Source: Chrysoporthe austroafricana (lineage: Eukaryota > Ascomycota > Sordariomycetes > Diaporthales > Cryphonectriaceae). From it: a stretch of DNA of 64,000 nt. The notes under the pieces were generated by a model that was given only the letters and a program-made list of their open reading frames with translations, searched no databases and was not told the origin of the DNA. Below, one piece after another: positions 45,267-55,639 of this stretch. Numbering within the stretch: position 1 is the first letter of the stretch; each line of letters begins with the position of its first letter. Location: the NCBI GenBank assembly GCA_001051155.2, contig JYIP02000005.1, positions 1,612,001 through 1,676,000 of the forward strand. The letters are read 5' to 3'. The position numbers and the translations under genes were made by a program.

Positions 45267-47007
45267 CTAAAACTTGACTCCAATTGCGTTCTTTCTTCTG
45301 CGGACCTTCATCTTGTTCCCTGGATGAAAGAAGAGAAATTCATGCACACAACTGGGCTTCAACTGTTTTCCATCGACGAACGAAAAGTCATACTCATCCA
45401 ACAACTTAACCAGCACAATCTTAGCAGCAATGTCCGCGATCAAACGGCCCGGACAAGCCCACCTACCGGCGCCCCAAGCGAGGATATCTGTATCAACACT
45501 ACGAAAAGGTCGTGCTCGATGCTCCTCGAGCGCCTTGTCGTCAGAACAGAAGCGGAGGCCGTTGTACGTCTTCGGATTCTCGAAGATATTCGGATCTGTA
45601 GCACGGGAGGGCCCAGACATGGTAATGAACTGACCTTTAGATAGCTTGACGCCACCTAAGATGCAGTCCTCCTGGACAACTCTGCTGTAGACAATCAGAG
45701 TGCCAGGTGCAAGGCGAGCCGTCTCCTTCATAGCTGATTCGAGTTTATCAAGGCTTTGCAGGGCATCCAAATCCCATCTTCCGTCGATGAGGGTTGCGTG
45801 CTTGGTGCGGATCTCATCATGCACTGCTTCTAAGACGTTTGGATGTGCCACGATATCGGAAAGCGTTCGGCACACAAAATTGGCAATGCTGTAAGTCGAG
45901 CCGGCTGCGACCGAGCCGCATAAGGTTGTGAGTACGTCAGGGTCACGTTCCAACTCAGTCCTCCCATCCTTGACCATCCATGAGATTAGATCTGGGTTCA
46001 ATCTTGATGTACCATCGTCCGCTTTACTCAATTCTTTTTGTCGCAGTACTTCAGGTTTGACGAAGCTGCCTAGCTCCCTCCATGCACGCTCAAGCCTCCA
46101 CTTGGCAGGGAGAAGCCAGACAAGGAGCGATTGCAAACATGATGGCACACAGCGCATGGCAAAGGCTGTTTTGAAAACTAGAGACAACTCGTTTAGCCAT
46201 CATATCCTGCTTGAAAATACGGGATATCAGAAGGAATCGTACCATCTTCGGTGAGTTCGTAGGTCAACTCGATGAGCCTTGGATCTTGAGACATCTTGGG
46301 TCCGTACAACACTAGAGCGATACCCTGGCTGAAGCATCGAACCGTAGCTGGGAGCGGACTCATGACCATCCAATCTTCACCTTCTTTAGGGAAGAATTCT
46401 TCCAGAGAGGACGAGATTCGAGCCGCTATCGGAGCAAAAAGCTCTGGGAGGGCCGGGCTGATGCGTCCTTGCAACATGCGCACATGGTAACTTGTCTTCT
46501 TGACAACTTTCATACCCGTCAAACTTCCAAGTAGTGTGAACGCATGTGATTCTCTGCTATTCAAAACGGTCGTTGGAAGTCGATTCAGCGCTGCAATGTG
46601 ACGCGATGGAAGTACGATGAGTTCCTTGTCGCCCCGAGCGAGTATGTAAGGTCGCCCTTGGGCCTTCCAGCTCCTCGTTAGTAATTTCGTACATATGTCA
46701 AATAAGCAGTGTCACCCACCCTTTTGTCTGCATTTTCCAAAATTGTCTGTGCCCACACAGCCCAACGCAGGCGTGAGAACAGTGACGGCTCGAACGGGAA
46801 CAGCTTGTTGGCGATGAAGAGTTCGTCATGGCTTCTAGTCATTCCCCACGTAATATATAGTATGAGAAGCACGGTGGTGATAGTTCTATGAAGACTTATA
46901 AGTCCTGAATCAATTGAAAATATGTATTCATAGAGCCTCGTGAGGATGGGCGAGTTCAGAGCACCAACCTCCACAGGCTCCAAAAGATAGCTTGAATTAA
47001 TTTCCAT
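45267..47007 (-). CDS. Cytochrome P450 (P450-3) of the diterpene-type cluster
   Basis: Three exons (47007-46720, 46663-46243, 46177-45267) encode 539 residues; introns of 56 nt (GTGGGT...TGGAAG, TTACTAAC branch) and 65 nt (GTACGA...CTCTAG). An N-terminal membrane segment (TVLLILYITW) is followed by KRAQGRPYILARGDKELIVLP, the usual start of the fungal CYP503/ophiobolin/gibberellin-type P450s. ExxR is KETARL; the PxRF-like motif is TYNGLRF; the haem loop is WGAGRWACPGR, with Trp in place of the usual first Phe, as is common in this group. The I helix reads CGSVAAGSTYS and lacks the classic Asp/Glu-Thr pair. Members of this group oxidise diterpenes (CYP503 is ent-kaurene oxidase in gibberellin clusters). 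The position beside an MFS gene, a GST and a diterpene synthase fits a tailoring oxidase. Confidence 0.9.
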
Positions 47008-47479
47008 GCTTATTTGAATGTAGTTCGGATTGTAAATGCACAAGAGAATTTACTGAGAGTGAGCCATCGATTTTCTATGTCTTGTTCTTTGCTCTCTTCC
47101 AGCTATTTTAGTGCTGTATTTGGCCAATCTATTCTGCAAATGGCCTCGGCCGTCCGAGGGTAGCATTGGCGTACTCATTCCTACATTCTCACCCAACCAC
47201 TGCGTCATTCTACACCGATTCGGCAGCTCGGATATTTCGGACCCCAGACAACTACTGCTGAATCCAGAGCTCGCAAGATACTTACAGTGTACTTCACATT
47301 GACACCATGCTGTTGGGGCCGTGGTTCTAATTCCTTGGGCGGCGGGTTGGGGGCCGTCTATGTGAGTCGTATCATATGCCTCTGAGTCTAAAAAGGGAAG
47401 AAACACTGGATTCAGATGTCTTACTGGCCACGAGCAAGACATACCTAGTATAACGATTTCATGGTTCAAGACTCGAATC

Positions 47480-49126
47480 TTGCAGCCTAATCGGGCCATT
47501 TTTGTAGTCTGGATCAGCCGGCACTTGGGCGCTTCAGTAGTATGGGATCTTCATCACCAACTTGGCGCCTCGGGCATCTTCGCTGGGGGATTTACTCTTC
47601 TCACGACCATCATTCCGCTACACAAGCGAGCGATCTGGACCGGCACTATGAGTTCAACGTTCGCGATAGCTAGCATCGTGGGACCTGTGTTGGCTGGGGC
47701 CCTCACTCAACACGCTACCTGGCGTTGGTGCTTCTATATCAACGTAAGTCTCCCAATTGGGGCCATTCTGTGTAATGCTTGAAAGCCGTGCCTGTCAGAG
47801 CTGACCGCCAATTAAAAGCTGCCAATCGGGGGCGCCGGAGCTGTGGTTTTCTTCTTTCTAGTCCATATCAAGGCCGCCCGAACGGAAAATGCGCCATGGC
47901 GGGAGAAGTTGGAAGGTATGGATCTTTTGGGATTCACACTGCTCGCTGGCTCCGTGACAATGCTCTTGCTGGCTCTCAACTGGGGCGGAGGAGCCTATGC
48001 TTGGTCCTCGTCCGTGGTCGTTGGGCTTTTCGTCGGGGCTGGCACAGTGATGGCCCTCTTCATCCCGTGGCAACTCCATCGCAAAGACAACGCTCTTATC
48101 CCGTCGCGGCTATTTTGTGTGAATCGAAACCCAGCCCTCATCTGTGCTGCATCCTTCTTCGTCAATGGACCCTTCCAGGTCATTATATATTGGCTCCCCA
48201 TCTGGTTTCAGGGAGTTCTCGGCTCGTCTCCTACCCAGAGTGGTATTAACTACTTTCCTACTGTGGTTGCGGATGTTCTGGCCGCATTTATTGGCTCGGG
48301 CATCGTGATGCAGATTGGCTGGTGGAACCCTTTCCTACTCTTCGCTGAGGCGGCGGTATGCATTGGGGGTGGTCTACTCAGTACTATTTATCCAGATATA
48401 TCGGGCGCACATTGGGTCGGATATCAGATTTTTGGTGGCATAGGGTACTCACTCGCTTCCAATTTGGTAAGTAACATTCTAACCCTTGCCCCCAAACTTC
48501 AGAAAAATACAGAGCGGGAATTTCGTTAATGCCTGCTACCTCCAGTCGCACCTTGCGATGCAATCCTCATTGCCGCAGGATCTGGTGCCTACTGGAGCCT
48601 CCACACTTCTGGCTATAATTTCCACCAGCTGCGCGATCTTCATGGCTATTGGCGATGCTGTCTTTGAATCTCGGCTCAAGGCTAACCTGAGCCACGTCGT
48701 ACCGAGCTCTGTTGTCAACAAAATTATTTCAGTAGGAGCAACCAATATCGACGCTGTAGTCAGCGCCGCAGAGCTGCCTGCTGTTGTTGAGCAGTACAGT
48801 AAATCTGTCACGGAGGTCTTCGTAAGTTCTCTATCTGTTTAGATGTCCACCTTCTTCTGAACCGAGCCCCGGGCTTACTCGCCGCCACACAACAATCCAT
48901 AATACTGTTTACACGGCTAAAACAAGGAGAAAAAAAAAGTGTAAAGAGTTGCCACTACATCTTGTTTGAGGGCTAAAAATGCTGACTTTGAACATCCTAA
49001 ACACAGTACATTCCTACAGTGGCGCCAGTCATTTCCTTTATTTTGGTAGCTTGTTGCAAGTGGATCTCAACGAAGAGTAAACAAGGCAAGGTACAAGCTG
49101 ATGGCAAGAAGGACGAGCCTGTCTGA
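47480..49126 (+). pseudogene. MFS drug:H+ antiporter (DHA14-like), 5' part decayed
   Basis: Recognisable exons are 47480-47743, 47819-48466, 48546-48821 and 49007-49126, with phase-consistent introns of 75, 79 and 185 nt. They encode GASGIFAGGF, HATWRWCFYIN then LPIGGAGAVVFF, then about eight membrane segments, ending at a TGA at 49124. The layout matches fungal DHA14 exporters from roughly TM4 to the C terminus. The family normally has 120-150 more residues at the start. Between 47101 and 47340 only a decayed, frame-broken relic is visible (IPTFS and RFGSSDIS in one frame, TTTAESRARKILTVYFT in another). The TM4 motif itself carries an extra segment between two LGAS copies. I infer a pseudogene, or a gene with an unusual N terminus. 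It is divergent from P450-3. Confidence 0.65.
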
Positions 49127-50055
49127 ACGGAGAGGAGGGTGAAGACAACGCAAGCTCTGCTGACTTTCACCTTCATCTGGACACCAGTTGTACATCTCTA
49201 CAATTGGTACTTCACTTCCTTTTTCATCTTGTGTTCTGTCGGCTATTGTTCATTCATACTCTAGCACTGCCATGTTAGTCTGTATGGTTGCTGACAGACA
49301 GCATGGCTTGATCGTCATTATAAGGAATGCATGACGGGTTTTTGTGTACAACAAATTACAAGGTTAAATCATTGAGTCATGTAGCCATTATCACTACAGC
49401 CTTCCCACTCGACCTACTCTCATATACATTTCATTATGTTCGCGTGTCATATGCTTGAACACCCACCTCACCCTAAATTGCCTGTTTCACGCCTAAGAGC
49501 TAAATGAAGACAGGCTACTGATCCTTTATATACCTGAGATTTATTTAGACAGACCGTGGTATTCCGACTTAATGGACGTCAAGATATACCAGGTATCTCC
49601 AGACTTGCTGGTGTCTCTGTGTTTTGAAGCCGGCAATGGCTACTTACGCGCGTGAATAGGTGATCGTACCGCATGATCTAGACCTTGATTATCTTCTATC
49701 CATCGATATGACAAGAGTTGAGTTCTGCATCAATGTCGGTATCCGTTTTAATATTGTGATCACTGCAGATGTGCACCAATAATATAATGGAGGCTCGCTA
49801 CTATTCCCACAGCAACAGACAGTAGAGGGCGAGAATTGGCAGCAGGAATTTCTTTCATTTGGGGAAGACCTTCAAGGCCCGAGGATCCCAGACATAGGTT
49901 AGGTGATAAAATAAGTGGCATGTCAGTGGATGCATCACAATTGAACGTGATCCTATTTGCGGCAGTGGGACCCGTAGTATTACCATGTATACCTAAAGAA
50001 TCAGGAATTCCACTACATCCTTACTACTGATCGCCGTGCATCAGTGCGACTATAC
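49127..50055. other. Convergent intergenic region MFS / GST
   Basis: About 930 AT-leaning bases with no coding signal. Both neighbours end here. Confidence 0.6.
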
Positions 50056-51088
50056 TCAAGACTTATCTGCTGTAGCCTTGTCCGCATCTGCAATGCTCGC
50101 TTCATACTCCTGGAAGTTCTTGGTGCCCTTGGGCATGCCATTCCAATCAAGTCCCTGCTCATCCATCAGACGGGCGCGAATCTCCATCGCTTTCACCCAG
50201 GATGGTCGCTTGACCATCCGCTCGTGCCAAGCCTTTACGTGAGGGAAACCTTCAAACTTCTTCTCATCGGAAACCCCAAGAGTTGCATCTAGGCGATCAT
50301 TCCAGGGAACGAAAGCCATATCGGCAAACGTCATGCGGTCGCCGATTAGCCACTGCTTATCCGCAGGCTTAGCAGCGAGCACACCGTCAAGAACACCAAG
50401 CACGCGCTTGATTTCATTAGCGTAGCGCTCAATAGCAGACGGGATCTTCTCTGGATGCAGATATGTGAACCTGAAAATTCCATGATCAATCTTAGGACCG
50501 GACTGTCGTGTACTTGATAGGCGACATAACTCACCATGTGCACTGTCCGAAGTACGGACCTTGGCCACTGATCTGGAACGCGAGCCACTGGCCACAGAGA
50601 GTCTTCTCCTTGAATGTATCATAGCTAATTTTCTTCTCCGTATCGTACTGCTGGCTGAGATAGCCCAAGATAGCACCTGACTCCCAAAGCGTGATGCCTG
50701 TGTTCGGATCCTCGATGGCTTATTCATAGGTCAGTTTTAGGTTGTGATGGAATATTGAAATGTCTGGGTGAAACGAGGAGGCTTCACTCACCAGGAACAC
50801 GACCATTAGGGTTGATATTGGTGAACGGTGGCTTCTTGATGTTCTCGAACCTGATAGATTCGATCTCGTAGGGCACGCCCAGCTCCTCAAGGACAAAGAT
50901 GACCTGATATCACCGTGTCAGAGCGATTTAAGTGCGCCAGACGCGCAGGAGTCTGATAAAGTTACCTTCCAGGGGTTTGGGCCCGGTGCTGTTGGTCCAC
51001 TTATTAGCATGGGAAAGAGCGCGGACTCGACTTTGTTTCGTGGGGGCTTCCACTTACGTGCCAGCCAGACGCGGATTGGTTTCGTCAT
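50056..51088 (-). CDS. Ure2-like glutathione S-transferase
   Basis: Five exons on the minus strand (51088-51058, 50988-50966, 50903-50792, 50718-50535, 50470-50056) encode 254 residues. The second exon is only 23 nt, yet the joins rebuild WLAPPGPNPWK then VIFVLEELGVPYE, then NPNGRVPAIEDPN with the cis-proline region of the thioredoxin fold, and ISGQGPYFGQ. The C-terminal helical domain includes WLIGDRMTFADMAFVPW, which carries the GST N-capping box. This is the Ure2p-like fungal GST class, often found in secondary-metabolite clusters, where members conjugate or isomerise reactive intermediates or protect the producer. It is divergent from the diterpene synthase across 875 bases. A general detoxification role is the alternative. 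Confidence 0.92.
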
Positions 51089-51963
51089 AGTGTCTGATCT
51101 AATTGAGTCTTGGTGAAGTGCTGAATGAGGACAGTTGAAGCTAGAGAATGTGGTGAAGGAAGGTTGCGAGATGTCCTGGAAGACCATGAAATATGGGAAA
51201 GCTTCTTTGTCCGGGTGAGACAGCAAGTAGGCTGAGCTTTGGGCAGGGGTCGTTGGTGCAGCACCAACCAGTACTACCTAAGGCCGTATAACCACGTCAG
51301 AGCTGAGGTTGGCTGCAGGTGTCCATCAATCATGCAAGTTTCGATGGTTTCAACCACTTGTCGAGTGTCACGCCCGGGGTGTGGATGAGCTAGGTTAACA
51401 CTTTTGGTGCTGAAGGACGTATTTTACGCTACACGCATCGTAACGCCGTTGGGTAATGCCCGTTGGTTACATCAGCTCTTGTTGCGTAGTAGCCTATCCC
51501 GCGTTTCTGTAATTACTACCGAACTTTCAAGCCGTTCTAGCCGGGAGATGAGTGTCTCAGAGTTTTGTACTGTGATGTATATCTATGTACTGTATTTTCG
51601 GGCTTTTTGTCGGTCTCTTGCTTCCTCTCAAAAAATGGTAGCATTCGGACCATCGCATTGGGGGCCAATGTGCAACACAAAAGTTCCATTTCAGTGTCAT
51701 GGTACCATTATGTACCTAGGTACTCATTATCCTACTTAACACGTGAAATGGGTCCAAAGTGTTCCGGTGCAACAGGCGGCACAATCGGCAATGACGAGCG
51801 CACGGTAGTCAAGTGCACGTTGGATGCGAAGAGGATCTATCGAACTGATAGAAATTCATGCCGAGTATTTATTTCCCACTTTATAATGTCTAGATAAATT
51901 TAGTCTGTGAATGCCTCCCATAATTGCTCAACCAGAACTTCAACAGTATTTGAACTTGTAATC
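51089..51963. promoter_or_regulatory. Shared divergent promoter region of GST and diterpene synthase
   Basis: An 875-base gap separates the two start codons. A TATA-like TTTATAAT lies at about 51880-51887, some 80 bases before the synthase ATG. I recognise no transcription-factor site. Confidence 0.5.
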
Positions 51964-54900
51964 ATGGAAAACCTACCAGTTCATCAGGTGCAGGCACTCA
52001 TTGCCAAGATCGCGGAGCAATGCTCTTCAGGGCATGCGTTTGGGTCTATGTCAATTTCAGTATACGACACTGCCTGGGTATCCATGGTTCGAAAGCCTGA
52101 TGGCTCATGGCTTTCTCCTGAGTCTTTTGACTTTTTGGTAGCTCAGCAGCTTCCCACGGGTGCCTGGGAATCCTATGCGTCTTCTGTTGATGGGATTTTA
52201 AACACAGCAGCTGCATTATTGGCGCTCAAAACGCGCCTCAAAACATGTCCAGAGCATCCAGACTGGTACAGCAGAATCCAGAGGGCCGAGATAGCTCTGC
52301 AGCGTATGCTGGCTATATGGGACGCCGATTCGAATGACCAGGTCGGTTTCGAAATGCTCATCACACAGCATATTTCCTTGCTCGAAGAGAAGGGAACATT
52401 ATTGTCATTTCCACAGCGAATGACTCTCCAGTCTCTTCGCAATGACAAGCTGGCGAAGCTCCCGCCATCATCAGTATACAGCACTTCCTCCACACTATAT
52501 CACTCCCTGGAGGCTCTCATCGGCCACATTGATTTCGACAAGGTGCGGCGTTGGAGAAATGCAGATGGGTCTATGATGGGCTCGCCCTCTTCAACAGCGG
52601 CGTATCTGATGAACACATCAACTTGGGATGAGGAAGCAGAAGCATATCTCAAAAAAGTTGTGAAGTATGGTGCTGGAAAAGGCAATGGTGGTGTTCCATG
52701 CGCATGGCCAACCTCAGTCTTCGAAGTGACCTGGGTACGTCTCTGTCCTTTGACTATCATCTTATGGAGATTTACCCTTGGGCACAAGGGCTGACCGCTA
52801 TTTTTGCAGATCATCACTACCTTGCTGGATGTTGGTATCGAAGTCAGCGAGACAGCGTCGTTTGCTATCAAAACATTTCTCGAAGAAGCTTTCTCCACAC
52901 AAGAGGGTGTTGTCGGTTTTGGTAAGAACTTCACCACCAATCCTCTTCTTTCTTCTCTTTCCAGTGTTTAATTAAAATGCTTTAGCACCTCAAGGCTTTC
53001 CAGATGCAGACGATACCGCCAAAGGAGTTGCAGCATTGCGTTCGCTAGGTAGTAGCGTCTCCGTCGACGGCCTCATCCAAATGTTTGAAGCCGAACGTCA
53101 TTTCAAGACTTACCCAGGCGAACGCAATCCTAGCTTCAGCGCCAATTGCAATGTTCTAATTGCTTTATTGAAGCTGGATGACTCTATGCCCTACGCCACA
53201 CAGATCACAAAGAGCCTTAGTTTCGTTGCAACACAGGCATTTACCGGCAGAGTCAACGAAAAATGGGTACGTATTGGTCGAATGATTAGACACCTGGTTG
53301 CGTTGAATTCGGAGCTAACATTCCCGCTAATAGCACTTAAGTGAGCTATACTGGGTCATGCTTCTTTCTCAAGCATTGACACTTCTATCTGAAGACGAAG
53401 CCTTGACTAAAAAGGTTCTCGAACTCGCACCAGCCCTTCAAGAGCAAATCCCAATGATTGGTCTGCACGCTCTCATGAGGGTCCTTCACTTGCAAGACTC
53501 TCAAGGGGCATGGGATGGAATTTGTGAGGTCACCGCATATGCTGTCCTGGCACTGTCCTGTCTTGCCCGTCTGCCGTTCATCAGGCAGATAAATATAGGC
53601 AATATCGTTGCCGCCATAGATCGAGGGAAGTCGTTCCTTCTATTGAACAGAGAAAAATGGTTTTCGGGCCATTATCTTTGGATTGAGAAGGTCACTTACG
53701 CTTGCGACCAACTATCGGGAACTTACTGCCTCGCTGCAGTCCTCTGTCCAATTCCAGAGAACGTGAAATCGTTGGAGGCTCAACCATCAACATCCTTCGT
53801 CTTGCCGGATAGTCTGACCCGTGGCATGGAAAAAACCGGGGAGCTGATAGCGCGAACGCTTTTGTTTGCCGATACAAACGAATCCGTTCTGCAATTTGCG
53901 CAGATTCAGGCGTGTTATGCCTTCTGTGCCCTACAAAAGAGTGCTCCCTCAATCTTCCCACGAGTCGCCAAGGGGGAAGATAAATACATGTTCATCATCC
54001 CGTTGTCCTTCACAGCATGTTCAGCAGCCAGAGGCTGCTCGACAAGCCTGTTCGTACTGCATGAGATGATGATACTCGCAGTTCTGAACTTCTTGGTGGA
54101 TGAGTACATGGAAGGTGTGATTGAAACCAAATTTGGGGCCAATCTGAGCATCGCTCGTCATCTCATATGCCAAATCTTCAGTGATCTCGATATTTTCATT
54201 GAAGGATCCTGTGAAACTGATGCCACTGTGTCATCAACCGGACAAGATGCACCACACAACCCACAGGGCCCAGCAACAAATGCAAGTCGTCGGTCTGACG
54301 ACTTGTCAGCATATAGCTCTGTACGGGAGACAGGGGCTATCTTGACTCGATTTGTTTCTCATATACTACAACATAAAACAGTGCTTGGGAGTCCGAGAAG
54401 CCTTCAGATACGGTTGGCGCTAGAGCTCAGGACGTTCCTCCTGGCTCATGTCGCCCATGCGGAGGATAATCATTGCCTGAGTCGTCAATACGCAATTCGT
54501 CACAGCAACGGTCAAAATAGGTCTACTGAAGCTTCTGAAGCTGACGAAGAAGTCATGCCTGAAGAGATGGAGTTGCGTCAGTATCTTGACCCCGGTCGAA
54601 CTTTCTATAGCTGGGTTCGAAGCACTTCCGCCGACCACACGTCCTGTCCGTTCTCCTTCGTATTCTTCAACTGCCTTGTACAAGCTTCATCGTCCCATGG
54701 ACAATCATCAAAGCTCGATATCTTTGGCTCAGCACGAATGGCTTATCTGGCCGAGGATCTCTGCCGTCATCTTGCGAGTCTATGCCGCATGTATAACGAC
54801 TACGGTTCTCTCCGTCGTGACATCGACGAGTGCAACCTCAACTCGGCTAATTTCCCAGAGTTTCATCACAAGCCAAATTGCACAAATCTACAGCCATCAT

Positions 54901-55109
54901 CAATGATTGAACAGGCAATCAAGGAGGAGCTGTTGTGGATCGCTGAATATGAGCGGATGGGTCTCAAAACTGCATTGAGGCTTTTGGAAGAGCAACTGCA
55001 AGCGGAGAAGTTGACATATATAGGACGCTCATTGGAGCTTTTCATTGATGTGACGGACTTATACGGGCAGATATATATTCTGAAGGACGTTGGCACACGT
55101 ACAAAATAG
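51964..55109 (+). CDS. Bifunctional class II/class I diterpene synthase (fungal CPS/KS type)
   Basis: Four exons (51964-52734, 52810-52921, 52986-53266, 53334-55109) with introns of 75, 64 and 67 nt encode 979 residues, the normal length for fungal copalyl diphosphate/kaurene-type synthases. The N terminus has SISVYDTAWVSMV, and the class II active site DxDD is D301-A-D303-D304-T (PDADDT), formed just after the second intron. The class I site has the aspartate-rich motif D644-E-Y-M-E648 and an NSE-like segment starting at N876 (NDYGSLRRDIDE), followed by NLNSANFPEF. Both halves look intact. The enzyme should protonate and cyclise GGPP to a copalyl-type diphosphate, then ionise it and cyclise further. 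The product could be kaurane, pimarane, aphidicolane, phyllocladane or new; sequence alone cannot decide. No GGPP synthase lies in the window. Confidence 0.94.
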
Positions 55110-55639
55110 ATTAGACATATATGGCAGCATTGAACCTCACGTGGCAAACATCCAGTCAATCTTACGGGCACCAGACGTGACTGCCTTCAGGTACAAGTGA
55201 TCATCTGGTCTGACCCTATATCGAAATCTTACCTCATAAGGGTCGGCATAGTCTGACCCAGCTGCAGCCAAGTTGTAGTACTTCGCTGCATTTCAATTCA
55301 ATCACAGTTGCAGACTGCAGCAGGGCTCTTTTTATACTTTATGCCATGTTTGGACTGCATGAACCTGTTTCATGCATACATCTTCTTTGGTGCATATCGA
55401 TAAGGTTTGGGGACAGGGGTACTCATTTGACGTACGTCGAGAGACACGCAACCCCAAGTCATGATGGACAGCTAGCAGTCCAACCTGGAGTCTCCCTTGC
55501 ACATTTATGCTGCAGCTTCAAAAAAGGGAGCAGCACCTTTTCTTTACAATACCTCATGCAGCAATGAAACTGGTGCCACCATCAAATCTAGAGAACCTTA
55601 TGTTCTCAGCTGTCAAGTCCACCTACAGCGACAAGGAAT
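55110..55639. other. Intergenic region diterpene synthase / DOP1
   Basis: About 530 bases between tandem genes, holding the 3' flank of the synthase and the DOP1 promoter. No gene seen. Confidence 0.6.
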
